A stretch of DNA of 64,000 nucleotides, from positions 3,301,969 to 3,365,968 of the forward strand of contig JACMZG010001914.1 of NCBI GenBank assembly GCA_018340805.1. The letters run 5' to 3'. Shown in pieces: positions 10,871 to 24,156 of the stretch. The first letter of the stretch is position 1. Each line of letters starts with the position of its first letter. The translations under genes were made by a program, and so were the position numbers. The stretch is from Microvelia longipes. Its lineage: Eukaryota > Arthropoda > Insecta > Hemiptera > Veliidae. The notes below the pieces were generated by a model that was given only the letters and a program-made list of their open reading frames with translations, did no database searches and was not told the origin of the DNA.

Positions 10871-12557
10871 ATGAGTTGTTCTTATATTTTGAAATTTCTT
10901 ATTCAAATATAATGCAAAATCGGTCAATCAAAACATTATAGGGATAAGAGGGTTTGTTCAGGGTTGACGTGCCAGCTTACTGCATGAGACTTGCCATGTT
11001 GGTAACTTGGGTCACTTTCACTATTTCGCAAGGTTCTCATCTCCCCATAGCTCAATATTGTTCATGCACTTTATTGTATAGTTAGGTCACAGAGGTCATG
11101 AATTATTTCATGCAAGGTTTTGTGCACTGATTAAACGATTGTCAGTTATCTTTGGAACTTTAACTTATCTTTTCACTTTCAAATATTTATGAGTTTCTAT
11201 CGCTGAATTCAATTATCCTCGTGGTTTTGTCCTTGGTTCAATTCTCCTAGGTTTGGCTTATCTTGATCTTTTTTTGCGATTATATATTTAATAAAAATAG
11301 ATTTTTTGGTGTATTTGAATTTCTGAACTCACATCTAACATTTCATGTGAGATATGTACCGAACATCTTTTAAAATATTGTATAATTTTAAAACTTAGTT
11401 TAAATGAGAGATAAGATCCTAACTAATATCGTTTCCATTTTATACTATAGATTAATAATAATCTATAGTATATCATTTAATATGTATTTAAAAAATATTT
11501 ATGTATAGAGAGAGTAACTTAGTAACCTCCTCCTGACGGTCCAGTCCACGGACCCTGGAGTAGGCTTATGAGTTGTAGGTATTATTTTGGCCTATTTTGT
11601 AAATAAAAGTCATATTTCTTTCTTTCTTTCTTCTTCGTTTCCATTATTTAAACCCTAAATGGAAACGTAGTGGGAATGATAGGTGTAATTCCAATTCGTA
11701 TCATTTCTGTCGTGTAAATAGTTAATGAAAACTTAATTGAAATGATGGATGAGATTTCAAATCCTGTCATTAAGTTATTCCTAAATGGAAAATAGTTGGA
11801 ATGATGGATGAATTTTCAATACGTTGATTTTCCATTTTCTAAATCATGTATACCCATACCTCTTTTGCATTCCCATTTTCTGTCTCTATCTTAGAGATTT
11901 GCAATTTCGTAGTCATGCTCAGCAATTTATGCTGATAAGTCTTGCGTCTTTTATCGTCTAAATTTTTTATATCATTTTTAGGAACTCCATATTTACTCTT
12001 CGTAAAAAGTATACTAGATTTGGTTCGATTCGGATAAAAATTGTAGCAGCAGTAGTTTGATAAGGTCAAACTTTTGGCTGATGGTTGTGTAACGTCACAA
12101 GGTCAATGCAATAGATAAAAATTATAAAGTTTGATTAGATACCAACTTAATGACACAAAGACAATTTAAAAAATAATTTTTCGGCCCGGAGTCGCAAAGC
12201 GGCCATTTTGTCATATATTTGGCGAATTTTCATCATGTGGGCTACTTCGAGGCCACCTCGTTAGGTTCGCCATCGTCCCTACGGGGCCATTTATTATCAT
12301 CCAACTAAGCCAATAGGCTAGCCAAGGTTTGGTGTGTAATGGAAACTTTGTTGGAATGATAGATGTCATTCAAGTTCATATTATTTAAGTCATGTAAACC
12401 CTATGTCTATCAATACAAGGTCATTCATGTTTACCAGAATATCAATATGTTATGAAAGCCCAGCTAAATATATTTTTAAGATCTTTGCAACCCAACAAAA
12501 TTATATTATATTTTTTCTATTCCTTATTTCAAAATTCAGCCAAGAATAACAAACACG
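10871..12557. other. No gene; degenerate tandem units and a small repeat
   Basis: Holds a perfect 14-bp-arm palindrome at 11441-11472 (TATACTATAGATTA), CTTT repeats near 11616, degenerate units of about 60 bases containing TTGGAATGATGGATG (11659, 11725, 11783, again at 12337), and a block at 12185-12262 related to the GC-hairpin region near 16900. Confidence 0.6.
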
Positions 12558-13000
12558 TTCAAGGGTCAGAATGTATTTTGGCTGTAACATTCTTAACTCT
12601 CAATTAGATTATTTATGATCAAGGGTTTGATATTGGCTGTAGATTCGTTGTGGCTGTAACATTCTTAACTCTCAATTAGATTTTTATGGTCAAGGGTTTG
12701 AATATATTTTGGCTGTAACATTCTTAACTCTCAATTAGATTCGTTGTGGTCAAGAATTAGAATGTGTTTTGATTGTAACATTCTTAACTCTCAATTAGAT
12801 TATTTATGGTCAAGGGTTTGAATATATTTTGGCTGTAACATTCTTAACTCTCAATTAGATTCGTTGTGGTCAAGAATTAGAATGTGTTTTGATTGTAACA
12901 TTCTTAACTCTCAATTAGATTCCTTATAGTTAAGGGTTAGAACGTATTTTAGGTGTAACATTTTCAACTCCCAATTAGATTATTGTCAAGGGTTATAATG
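12558..13000. repeat. 60-bp minisatellite, about seven units
   Basis: Units of about 60 bases contain TAACATTCTTAACTCTCAATT then AGATT, variably followed by GGTCAAGGGTTTGAATATATTTTGGCTG. The middle units are spaced exactly 60 bases apart and alternate between two sub-variants, suggesting a 120-base higher-order unit in part. Confidence 0.92.
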
Positions 13001-14002
13001 TACATGAGATGACAATCAATGGGATTCATATTGGACTATCAACACATTGATGTATCAATTAAAATTCATGTGTGGATTGTTTACTACTCAACATACGTAT
13101 AGGAAGCTCATTACCAATTCACATGAAGCGAAAATGTATTACATACATTACCGCATCGTATTGTATAGTTTGTATGGAGAGTTTTTTTTTATTTTATTAT
13201 TTTTGACTCAGTGCAGTGTGAAAGAACTAGATGCAACATTGTTTCCTTGGGTTAGTAGTGCATATTTGCGCTCATATGTACTAGTATTATGCAGTTTATA
13301 GCGTTTTTTATTTGGTATGTAGTTACTGGGGGAACAATAAGACATGTCATCAACAACTGGTGTGGTTGATCCGAAGTACTTAGCTCCTATTCGACTAAGA
13401 GTCATAACATTTTTAACAGTTGCTTAATGAATCATCTGTCTAGACGAATCTCTGTTTTTCTAATTTTCCATATCGTGCTTACCATCCCATTTTTTATTCT
13501 ATTTCAAAGGAACCCGTTCTATGGATTCAAAATATTGTCAAATCTGGTGGATTCAAATCAAACTTGTGGATTTAATTTGTAAAATAAAATAGAATTCTGG
13601 TGTCATACAAACTTAGATGTGGTGACGTCACAAGGTCACCAGGTAAATATAATCCTGTAAAGCAAGATGAGTTATCGAGCTTGATAATACCATTTTCATA
13701 AATCATTCGTAACATAAATACCTTGTTTTTATGATTTTTTCGCGAGAGGTGGTGATTTTGCAAGTAAAATCGTCGGCTTTTTTTTATGGGTAATGTTAAT
13801 TACGTGATTTGTGCACTTGTCTTATGGAACCATTTTCTTCTTTTGATCCCTCCTTTAAAGACTCCATTAAGGACGATGAATTAAGTTTTTACCTCTCACT
13901 CGCTCACCTGAAGTAGTATTGGTGCAGTAATACTACTTTATCCCGGTAAAAATAGTATCTGTTTCTCTCGCTTCGGCTACATGCACATGGTGTGCTAATA
14001 GC

Positions 14003-14717
14003 AGTCCAAGAGCCAGGCCTTAAAATGTGACTCATTTTGTACTACTTCAAACCAAATTTTTCTGAAAATGTACCTTTAATTGTGAAGGAAAAGCATAGTC
14101 TGCCTATCCAGAGTGGAGCCCTTCCTATGAATGCCCTCGCTCAAAATATTAGAAAATCGCACAAATTCCAGTTTTCTTGTAATAAGTGGTTTCCTGTAGC
14201 TGGTGGGCAAAACATGAAGAGAACCTTTTTTTAAAGCTGATAAAATTTCCGATAAAACGACTCTTTTTCCGTCAAAATTGGACACATACAACCTAAGTTA
14301 TTACATTTGTTAGATAACCAAAACAATTCACAAAAAATTCACAAAAAGCCAATATTTTTCCAAAGAAATTCGCTGACTTTGCATGAATTTACAATTTTTA
14401 AGTTTTTTTAAAAGAGGCATAACTTTGGTGGTTGTCATCCGATTTTGATGATTAAACACTCGTTATATAGAACATTTTATCAGCTTTAAAAAAAGTTCTC
14501 TTCATGTTTTGCTCACGACACACAGGGAACCACTTATTTCAAGAAAACTGAAATTTGTGCGATTTTCTAAAATTTGAAGCATGCGCAATGATATGAAGGA
14601 CTCCACTCTAAATAGGCAGACTATGTTTTTCTTCATAATTTAAGGTATATTGTCAGAAATATTTGGTTTGAAGTAGTACAAAATAAGTCACATTTTTTCA
14701 GGTCCGGCTCTTGGACT
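14003..14717. mobile_element. Intact foldback (long-TIR) element, AGTCCAAGAGCC family
   Basis: The two halves, 14003 to about 14330 and about 14345-14717, are reverse complements of each other with moderate divergence: left AGTCCAAGAGCCAGGCCTTA, right TCAGGTCCGGCTCTTGGACT. Almost the whole element is arm. It provides the empty-site reference for the interrupted copy at 9052-10870. Non-autonomous; class not determined. Confidence 0.85.
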
Positions 14718-15289
14718 AAATATAGTGTTTTACAACCGTAAAGGAGTTAGCAATTCAATCCCCAAATAAGTGGTCTACTTGCGGGGATTTGAACTAGTGG
14801 TTCCCCTCTTCCTCTGCAATCATCATACAATAATTGGCTTTTTATACTCTTGGTTTAGCGCTATGTGGCACTAGCCGGACACGTCCAGTGCTAGTGGGTC
14901 ACTGTCCCGTCGCTTTCCACTCCTCGTCCTTGACATTCTACATCTACCACTTATACATATGTCAACTCACTCGCACTAACACATCTTTGTCTTCTAGAAT
15001 CAGACGGTGCACATTAATTCACCCTTAATTATTTTACCTCAACTCTCTAAGTGTAAATAAATTAAAATTTACTAAAATAAATGAATACTCTAAAGGACTG
15101 AAGTCTTCATTATTAACCTAGAATTTAATTCTTAACAGTCCAATAAATATTTTCTTAACAAATGAATACATATTTGTTTGAATTAAATTTGTCTAAATCG
15201 CTTGAGACGGAAATTACGAACCGATATACGTGAAATTTTTGTTAAAGGCTCTAGGCATTTTTACTTTATTATTAATAAAATGTGTATTT

Positions 15290-15430
15290 GATGAAATTCT
15301 GGCGCGTGCCGGATGAATTTCCTTTCAAATGCGTGCTTATAACAATCCATTTCTAGCTTAAAATTACGATTTATGCTTAATAAATTGAGCTGTTACTCAA
15401 TTATCAAGCACTAGTCGTACCTTATTTTTT
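15290..15430. repeat. Diverged fragment of the GCGCC..CGAATT repeat
   Basis: Contains TTCTGGCGCGTGCCGGATGAATTTCC, split by changes, and TTACTCAATTATCAAGCAC, matching 18647-18880 with heavy divergence. Confidence 0.55.
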
Positions 15431-15724
15431 CTGGTTTAAGAGCTTGTGTTAATTATAAATATGTTTTATGGAAGGAATGCTGAGCTTTTCTATGTTGCCT
15501 TTTATCTCCTAAATTTTGATTGTGTAAACTTAAGGATGTAATAAAGGTATACTTGTCGTAGCCTTCTCACTGCTCCGTTCTTGATAAGCTTGGAGACTTT
15601 GATACAAGTGCTTCATGTGTGCTTCGTGAATTTTCTGAGAGAATCACTGTTTCTCAGATTATCTATATCAATCTAACTAACCCGTTTTTGTTTTTTAATT
15701 AAATATTCTATTAACGCATTTATT

Positions 15725-16010
15725 CTTTAAATTGTGATTTCTTTGCATAATAATAAAGTTACACTAAAAAAATAATATTCCAAAAGTTATTTGATCAAAA
15801 ACGGTTATATAGAAGTGAAATAAAGTGAATTAAAAGTTCGATGAGAAGGTTATCCGTTAAATACGATCGTCTCTAAAGGTACACACACAAAAAGACAGCG
15901 TATCGGGGGATCTATTTAGAATCCATCTCCCTAGTTCTAGCGTATGCGATCGGATCCCCTCCGCATGGTTCATACAGCTTAAATTACCATATTGAGAGAT
16001 CGTACTCTAT
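15725..16010 (-). repeat. Inverted partner of the repeat at 4140-4430
   Basis: Reverse-complement match to 4140-4430 in the same block order (ATTGTGATTTCTTTGCATAA .. AAGTGAAATAAAGTGAA .. GTTAAATACGATCG .. CTAGTTCTAG .. CCGCATGGTTC). Confidence 0.7.
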
Positions 16011-16727
16011 ACGATACGCGGATCTAAAGTGTGTGTGAACGTACTAAATTGTTTGGGAAACGAAGTAAAATATTTGTGTGATACAAAGATGTATGTGTGA
16101 CTTCACAAGGTCACCAGTTAAATATAATCCTGCAAAAAATGATATGGTATCGAGCCTGCATCCTCTATTAAGTTGTTTGCTTCAACTGTTAAGTTATTAA
16201 TTAAATTAAATCAAATTTTCTTGGCTTTTGGCTTACAAAAACACGTGTGTACAAAAGCGAAATTTACACAAGCAATAAAAACATAAAAATAAGTGAAATG
16301 TTATTTTACGTTAATTCTTGGCCCCTTCCTTTACTTATACCCTTCCCTTTTCTTCTTATTTTGACTTTTTACACTACACAGTGCAATAAATAAATAGTTT
16401 ACAATACATAATTTACTACACAAACAATTTAGTTTTTCGTGAAATTGACTGATTTTGCAGTTATCCAGAGCCGGTTCGGTGCTTACATATACTTCATCAT
16501 AGCCATGTGTAAAGTGAAACGAGGAACTATGAAGGGGTTTAAAAGGGCGAAGGAAATGATGGGGACATGCATTGGCGTACTTTATAAATCTCACATTTTT
16601 ATACGATAGACTTTGCATCTTTTACTCGCATACAGTATTAGATTTGTGATGACCCTCATCCCAATTTAAGCAACATTTATTTTGCTTAAAAGAAAACTAC
16701 GTAAGAATATACTTTTAATTTTAAAAT

Positions 16728-16965
16728 ACGGGCCTTCGGCCCGTAGCCGCTACGCGGCCTCGGCGCTTCGCGCCTCGTCCGCTCCGCGGCGTCGGCCAAC
16801 CGGGCCGCGTCGCGGCCCGGGGGCCTCCCTGTGGCCGCTTTGCGGCCACATTGTTGTTGTTTTGTATTATGTGTTGTTTCATTATTGTTCTTGTTACATG
16901 GCATTTTGCCATGTATCTAGCGAATTTTCACAGCCTCTCCACACAGGCCCGCTTCGCGGGCCTGA
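16728..16965. repeat. Cluster of GC-rich mini-hairpins with CTTCG-type loops
   Basis: In AT-rich surroundings, a run of short perfect stems: GGGCCTTCGGCCC, GCCGCTACGCGGC, GGCGCTTCGCGCC, a CCGCTCCGCGG stem, GGCCGCGTCGCGGCC, GGCCGCTTTGCGGCC, then after 70 AT-rich bases GGCCCGCTTCGCGGGCC. Open frames on both strands here are by-products of base composition. Related single stems occur at 290-375, 12185-12262, 18463-18480 and 23378-23440. Confidence 0.85.
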
Positions 16966-17094
16966 GTGGTTTTCTCACAAACTTGATTTTACTAATTGAG
17001 ATTTTATTAATACTCTATTATTAATAGTATGCTATAATATTAAAATTAAGAAGCATTATAAACAAAAATATATTATTCATGATTTTTGTTTTTA

Positions 17095-17700
17095 AATAAA
17101 AATACCGTTTCCGTCACTAAAGATTGTCAGATTGAGCTTAAACCGGTCGCAATGGTTTTAGAATGACTTCGACCATATATAGACAACTTCAACTCTTACT
17201 TAAAGAAAAATGTCAAATTTTTTTTTGTAAACAAATTGTTTATTTGAATAAAATCTTAAGGTTGAAAAAAATATATTCATGATTATTTAAAATAAAAATA
17301 CCGTTTGCGTCACTTAGGATTGTCCGATTGAGCTGAAACTGGTCGCATTCGTTTTAGAATAACTTCGACCATATAAAGACTACTTCGATGTTCTTCCTCT
17401 TTACGGGTCTGCTTAGCTCGGCGTGGTTCAGTGGAAGCCATTTTTGCCCTGTCTCTCTGGGACAGTAGGCTTACCATGATGGAGCAAGAGGTAGAGTATC
17501 TCTTTATACTATATCCCCACCCTCTAACACTACTGAACCCAACAATATCGTACGAGTCTTTGACCTAGACGTATACATATATACAAGATTATATATATAT
17601 ATGTATACCAATTGCGCCATTTGTGATGGTTCGATTGAGCTGAAATTGGTCTTAATTGATTCAGCTAGCCGTCTACCTAAATACTAGATACCTTGTTTTA
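17095..17700. repeat. Tandem degenerate repeat, three units
   Basis: Units at about 17098-17200, 17284-17390 and 17605-17695 share AAAATACCGTTT..GTCACT, GATTGAGCTGAAA.TGGTC and GAATAACTTCGACCATATA. Spacing is irregular (about 190 and 320 bases). Confidence 0.7.
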
Positions 17701-17889
17701 AAGCCATTTTAAGTTTCAAAAAAATTTTTTTTTCATGGCGTCATAACTTTGGTTGATGACGTCATAATGTATTTATAAACAATAGGCCTCGTAACCTCCT
17801 CGACATCTCGCGATTTGCAAAGTTTCGTTTCAATTTGAGAACGCCTCGAGAGTTATCGTTCGCCATACGAAAGGTAGAAACTCTTACAT

Positions 17890-18026
<137 letters not shown>

Positions 18027-18646
18027 AACTTTTTTCGGACATATATTTTTGTTATCAGGAAGCCAATAGGAACCGATTCCACTCACTCCCACCCTCAACT
18101 TCCGTCATCCGAACAACCTCATAAGCGTCATTTCATTATGAAAATTCGCTAAAAAAGAGTGAAATTTATTATTTATTGAAATTTCGTTTTGTAGCGTGTA
18201 GTCAAATCTATGCATTGACTTTTCTCAAAAGTAAACATGGCTGGACAAAACTAAAGTAGCGTTGTACTCAGAGGGTAAAACTTAAAAGGAAACGCAAAAA
18301 ACCGCATCTCAAAGGTTACTTCTGTCGAAAATAAGGCAGTGCAATTTTCCTCAAAATTGCGTGCGTTAAATACGTAAAAATGTTTACACTATAAGAAAAA
18401 TAGCTTAGTGTTTAAATAGCTTAGCTTAGCTTACTGTTTTAGTACTATACAATTTTCTTCTGCTTCGCGAAGCAGAATACAATCTGAATTCGGTGCGCCT
18501 ATATCCTGGCCTGTTAAATGCGTCCACCGTTGAGTAAAAAATAACGTTAAAGAACGAATTGGATTTATTAGCATTGATGGTTTTGCATATGTACGAAATT
18601 TTAAGTCTTGCGACTAAGAGGATAAAACAATTTGTGGAGTACGAAA

Positions 18647-19315
18647 AATTCTGGCGCGGTGGTCCGCATGTCGGGCGAATTCCTTGATGCGTGTTTCCGT
18701 GCTTTTTATATAAGTTTACAACTACTAATAAATAATTCCGGCGCGGTGGTCCGCTGTCGGGCGAATTTCATTTAGAATGCGTGTTTCCGTGCTAAACAAC
18801 CATTTCTTGCTTATGCAAGAACCATGCCCATTGCGTGGTTCTAGAACCTAAGCAGTTACTCAATTGTCAAGCACTGCTCGTAACTCATTTTGTCTGTATT
18901 TTCCAAGGAAATGCGCATAATTATCCAGTTGGTTGTACAAAACTATGCCTCTAAAAATTAGAAAGTACGCACTATTATTGCACTAGATTAAAGCTTTAGT
19001 TACTTATCTTTAAGCTTAGTCAGTAATCTTTAAAGGTTTTAGCGCATTTCCTTTGGAAAATACAGACAAAATGAGTTACGAGCAGTGCTTGACAAATTGA
19101 GTAACTGCTTAGGTTCTAGAACCACGCAAGGCATGGTTCTTGCATAAGCAAAGAAAATGGTTGTTTAGCACGGAAACACGTATTCTAAATGAAATTCGCC
19201 GACAGCGGACCACCGCGCCGGAATTATTTATTTAGTAGTTGTAAACTTATATAAAAAGCACGGAAACACGCATCAAAGGAAATTCGCCCGACATGCGGAC
19301 CACCGCGCCAGAATT
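18647..19315. mobile_element. Long palindromic (foldback) repeat
   Basis: Starts AATTCTGGCGCGGTGGTCCG and ends with the exact complement CGGACCACCGCGCCAGAATT; the arms run inward for about 330 bases to a centre near 18990. A second, internal GGCGCGGTGGTCCGCTGTCGGG stem lies about 90 bases in on each side. One arm matches 9925-10350 inverted. No coding capacity. Confidence 0.85.
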
Positions 19316-19339
19316 ATTTCCTAGTTGTAAACTTATATT

Positions 19340-20075
<736 letters not shown>

Positions 20076-20360
20076 AGGTACTGGCATGTTCAGCCTAGTA
20101 AGGGATTTTATGTAAATGTCCTTTAGAAATGAGCTTTTCTCTAGAGCTTCAACAAATGGTTCCCCTCTCCGTTTATCATCACTACACGTTTTTATTGACA
20201 AATCTGAGACCCCCTGCAGTCGGTCGTGTCATTGCCTGAAGAGCACACACTTACCAGATCTAGCCACTCAAACCACTTGATTTCGCATCTCTGCACGTAT
20301 CTCTCTATCTGAACAATCACCTCTTATCAATTAATTAACTGAATATCACGCCTGGTGCTG

Positions 20361-20878
20361 ATCACTCCACGCTCTGTCCCATCTCTCTCAAACATCTATT
20401 CCACCACCTCCTGATAACATTTATCAGTTTTACGTTATCAAACCCATCAATAGTTACGGTATCAGTCCGTATGGTGTGACCCCATTTGTAGAAATTTAAT
20501 TTCTAACAGCAATTAAAAAATAATTGATGAAAATTGTCTTTAAATAGTAGAATATATCGTACTGAACAAGGTCAGTGTCAATCATCCTCGTACTATATCG
20601 ACTTCGTCTTATTTCTCCCTGTGTTATTTAATTTTTGTGGTTCATTTCATGTAATCACTTGTAAATTTTAGTTACTTAGTTCAAATTTAACGAGTCATAC
20701 ATTTAAATTTTTTACGTGTTTTCTTTTTTTTATTTTCGGAAGTTGTTTTATACCTGTTACTTGACGCGTAAGTAAATAATTTGTAATGTAAAAAAATATT
20801 GTTTTATTTGCTTAATGTATGCTCCTGCTGTAGGCTCAGCTATGAAAAGATATTGTTTGAGAACTGAGAGAAATTATT
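20361..20878 (+). repeat. Direct repeat D1, about 518 bp
   Basis: Near-identical to D2 at 21566-22088, from ATCACTCCACGCTCTGTCCC through AACTGAGAGAAATTATT, with a few single-base indels. Confidence 0.93.
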
Positions 20879-21568
20879 GTCAAGCACTGCTCGTAACTCA
20901 TTTTGTCTGTATTTTCCAAAGGAAATGCGCATAATTATCCAGTTGGTTGTACAAAACTATGCCTCTAAAATTAGAAGTACGCACTATTATTTGCACTAGA
21001 TTAAAGCTTAGTTACTTATCTTTAAGCTTAGTCAGTAATCTTTAAAGGTTTTAGCGCATTTCCTTTGGAAAATACAGACAAAATGAGTTACGAGCAGTGC
21101 TTGACAATTGAGTAACTGCTTAGGTTCTAGAACCACGCAATGGGCATGGTTCTTGCATAAGCAAGAAAATGGTTGTTTAGCACGGAAACACGTATTCTAA
21201 ATGAAATTCGCCCGACAGCGGACCACCGCGCCGGAATTATTTATTTAGTAGTTGTAAACTTATATAAAAAGCACGGAAACACGCATCAAAGGAAATTCGC
21301 CCGACATGCGGACCACCGCGCCAGAATTATTTCCTAGTTGTAAACTTATATTAGGTAAAAAAATGATCGACCCTTCCAGGATGTGAACCCAGGTACCCTG
21401 AGTTTGAGTGGTTGTATTGACTCCGGACCACTGGCATTCATCTCAGAGGCCCAAAAAACATTGAAAACGACACCCTACACGAAATTTATTTTTTATCGAC
21501 CTAAATTTTGGTTTTCGGGAATTTAGAATGGTTTTTTCGATTTTTAGGTCACTTATAGTGGTCGTATC
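20879..21568 (+). repeat. Second copy of 18866-19550
   Basis: Reads GTCAAGCACTGCTCGTAACT through TTATAGTGGTCGTATC as a near-identical direct copy of 18866-19550, then joins D2 directly, omitting the 810 bases found between 19550 and D1. Both junctions show 3-base microhomology (ATT and ATC). Confidence 0.9.
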
Positions 21569-22088
21569 ACTCCACGCTCTGTCCCATCTCTCTCAAACAT
21601 CTATTCCACCACCTCCTGATAACATTTATCAGTTTTACGTTATCAAACCCATCAATAGTTACGGTATCAGCTCCGTATGGTGTGACCCCATTTGTAGAAA
21701 TTTAATTTCTAACAGCAATTAAAAAATAATTGATGAAAATTGTCTTTAAATAGTAGAATATATTCGTACTGAACAAGGTCAGTGTCAATCATCCTCGTAC
21801 TATATCGACTTCGTGTCTTATTTCTCCCTGTGTTATTTAATTTTTGTGGTTCATTTCATGTAATCACTTGTAAATTTTAGTTACTTAGTTCAAATTTAAC
21901 GAGTCATACATTTAAATTTTTTACGTGTTTTCTTTTTTTTATTTTCGGAAGTTTGTTTTATACCTGTTACTTGACGCGTAAGTAAATAATTTGTAATGTA
22001 AAAAAATATTGTTTTATTTGCTTAATGTATGCTCCTGCTGTAGGCTCAGCTATGAAAAGATATTGTTTGAGAACTGAGAGAAATTATT
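21566..22088 (+). repeat. Direct repeat D2, about 523 bp
   Basis: Second copy of D1. After AAATTATT it continues into unique sequence (TTGAAAAAACCGG), whereas D1 jumps back into the duplicated segment. Confidence 0.93.
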
Positions 22089-23070
22089 TTGAAAAAACCG
22101 GATACGGGGCACCTAGGAACGTTTTCTTCCCTTATCAGATTCCTTACGCTTATCCTCGACACGTCGGACTTGCTTCGTTCCGTCCTCAGAATATGAAACG
22201 TGTCCAATTTACCATTTAGTATATTCTCGTACTTACTTCGCTCGTTCTCAGATAGGAAAGATCAGTTTTATTTCAAGCGATAGCCTATTCAAATATTGAT
22301 CTCGCTCAATGATGCTTAGTATTAATGATCTGACAAACCCATAGGTATACTAGTCGAATTTATTACGCAAAGGGACCTTGCGTAATTAAATTATCTTGTC
22401 AATTTTCAACTCAGATTAAAGATTTTCAATTTTACAATATAATACCATTTATTGCAGTTTTTTAGTTTCAATATTTTTTTTTATAATAATAAATTCTTTA
22501 TTCACATTATTCAAACTTGTACAAATAATATTTTTATCTACTCACGGCAGCAAAATTAGCCATTACTGGACTGTTTTTAAGCTGCAAAATGTCATTTTAC
22601 CTACACTGTCAAACAATACGGGAAATATTTTAAAACAGTACGCAAAATGTTTCAAAACAGTACGCAAAATGTTTTGGTAATGAAAAAAGTACTAGGGAGT
22701 TATGGCTCATTTAAATAATATGGGAAACAAGTCAAAACTCCCTAGGCGGGAAAATGAATGAGCGGAGGTTATTATTTTACAAATTATTGCGTGAATTTCG
22801 GTATTGTTTTATTTTGTAAACTATGATTTATTCTAGCTTGTTTCTAGTATGTAACTTTCTTTATTGTTACTTAAAATTACGATATTATTATTAAATGTTT
22901 AACATTTAACATTTGTTTATCTAATAATATATAATGTTTTGGAAACAAATTGGCAACACTGATAATTTTGGCATTAAATTAAAATTATTTACCAGCTGTT
23001 TATGAATCGACAGATTTTTAATGTTTAAGTCGTCAGATTTTTGTATTTCATGTTGTTATATTTAGTTTAA
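22089..23070. other. No gene recognised; inverted motif near 22680
   Basis: A 64-codon frame (22025-22219) crosses the D2 boundary but matches nothing known to me. Around 22690-22745 an AGTACTAGGGAGTTATGG / CTCCCTAGGCGGG inverted pair and repeated ACAGTACGCAAAATG units occur. GGCAACACTGATAATTTT near 22948 resembles GGCAACCCTGATAATTTT near 63880. Confidence 0.5.
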
Positions 23071-23130
23071 GTATATAAAGTTACAAAAATAGAACGTTAT
23101 CAAAAACTAAAGTTAAGTTACTAAAACATA

Positions 23131-23283
23131 ATGAGTGAAAACAACAGTGAAGTGAATAAAGATACAAACATTGTTGACATTGACGAGTTATTGGACCACA
23201 CTCCACCTGATATTGTCAGCGTTGCATCTACTTCAAAGCAGTCTTTACTGCCTGTAAAATCTCGCAGCAAGTATTTAAAATAA
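23131..23283 (+). CDS. Small ORF: Crypton-like N-terminus (50 aa)
   Basis: ATG at 23131 with a TATA-like GTATATAAAG at about 23071-23080, 50 bases upstream. The product runs MSENNSEVNKDTNIVDIDEL, then a DHTPPDIVS block and SLLPVKSRSKY before TAA. It is clearly related to the fragment at 622-1042 (DIDELFNNTPPDI .. LPKKS). It stops exactly where the family core-binding region should begin, so this is either a first exon (weak GTATTT donor inside the AAGTATTT near 23270) or a truncated relic. No downstream exon was found before the MITE at 23318. Confidence 0.5.
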   Translation: MSENNSEVNKDTNIVDIDELLDHTPPDIVSVASTSKQSLLPVKSRSKYLK

Positions 23284-23317
23284 TCTCTTGTGTATTTTTT
23301 CTGCCGTTAGTAGATAA

Positions 23318-23498
23318 AATAGTATATGCTACTATGCAGCAAAGGAAACATTGCAGACTCGTGCAATTAATTACCTGCCTCGGCTTACGCCTCTGCAGGT
23401 AATATCCATAGCCCGCCCTCGCCTTCGGCTCGGGGGCAAATTTATAAAACTCGTCTGCAAAATTCCATTTTGCTGCCTAGTAGCATAATATACTATTA
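23318..23498. mobile_element. TIR element with CGGCTTACGCC/CTTCGG hairpins
   Basis: Terminal inverted repeats AATAGTATATGCTACTATGC / GCCTAGTAGCATAATATACTATT enclose palindromes near CCTCGGCTTACGCCTCTGCAGG and CCCTCGCCTTCGGCTCGGGG. No coding capacity. Confidence 0.65.
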
Positions 23499-23499
23499 T

Positions 23500-24034
23500 T
23501 ATTTGCATTATTGTATAAAAAAATACTTATTTTAATCACTTTTTTATAAACTTGCAAATCAGCCAAGGGGCTGTGGTTTCCCTTAGAAGAGGTTTTATTA
23601 GAATTCACACGTATATTTATATAGTATTTTTTTCAATTATTGTAATTGTGATAACACATGAATTTAATTATTAATAATTAAACATTTATAACGTATTTAT
23701 AAATAAAACATAAATAAAAAATAAATTTAGTAATAATTATTTTAATTATTGTAAAAATTAATTAAAAATATTTAAATTAAACATTTACATAAAAAAAGTA
23801 TATGTACTTATAATATTAATTTGCATTATATTTACTTTTTATCAGTTAATTGTTTTATTTACTATGACGTATTTTAACACAATTATTTACTAACAAAATA
23901 TAACATTATATATTATTATTTAATTTATTATTTTCAATTATACTTTTATTTTATTTATATTATTATATCATTATATTCTATTATTTATTTATTGTTATCT
24001 TAGTTTATATTTAATATCATTAACTTAGACACTA
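23500..24034. other. Very AT-rich spacer, nothing recognised
   Basis: Mostly A/T with simple TTA/TTTA-type stretches. Confidence 0.6.
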
Positions 24035-24100
24035 GATATATAAAGAGATTAAAATCAATCCTTTATAGATATATAAAGAGATTAAAATCAATCTCTTTAT
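24035..24100. repeat. 33-bp tandem duplication
   Basis: GATATATAAAGAGATTAAAA..CAATC..CTTTAT occurs at 24035-24066 and 24068-24100. Confidence 0.85.
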
Positions 24101-24156
24101 AAGGAGGATATTTTTTTATTAATAAATTGCTAGGAGGGTAGTAGATAGACTTGGAT

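Noticed and set aside
12558..13000. Repeat-spacer look of the 60-bp array
   Set aside because: The apparent spacers are themselves repeated between units; it is a minisatellite.
16682..16999. Overlapping Arg/Ala/Pro-rich frames on both strands
   Set aside because: Produced by the GC-rich hairpin cluster; no domain and no codon-use support.
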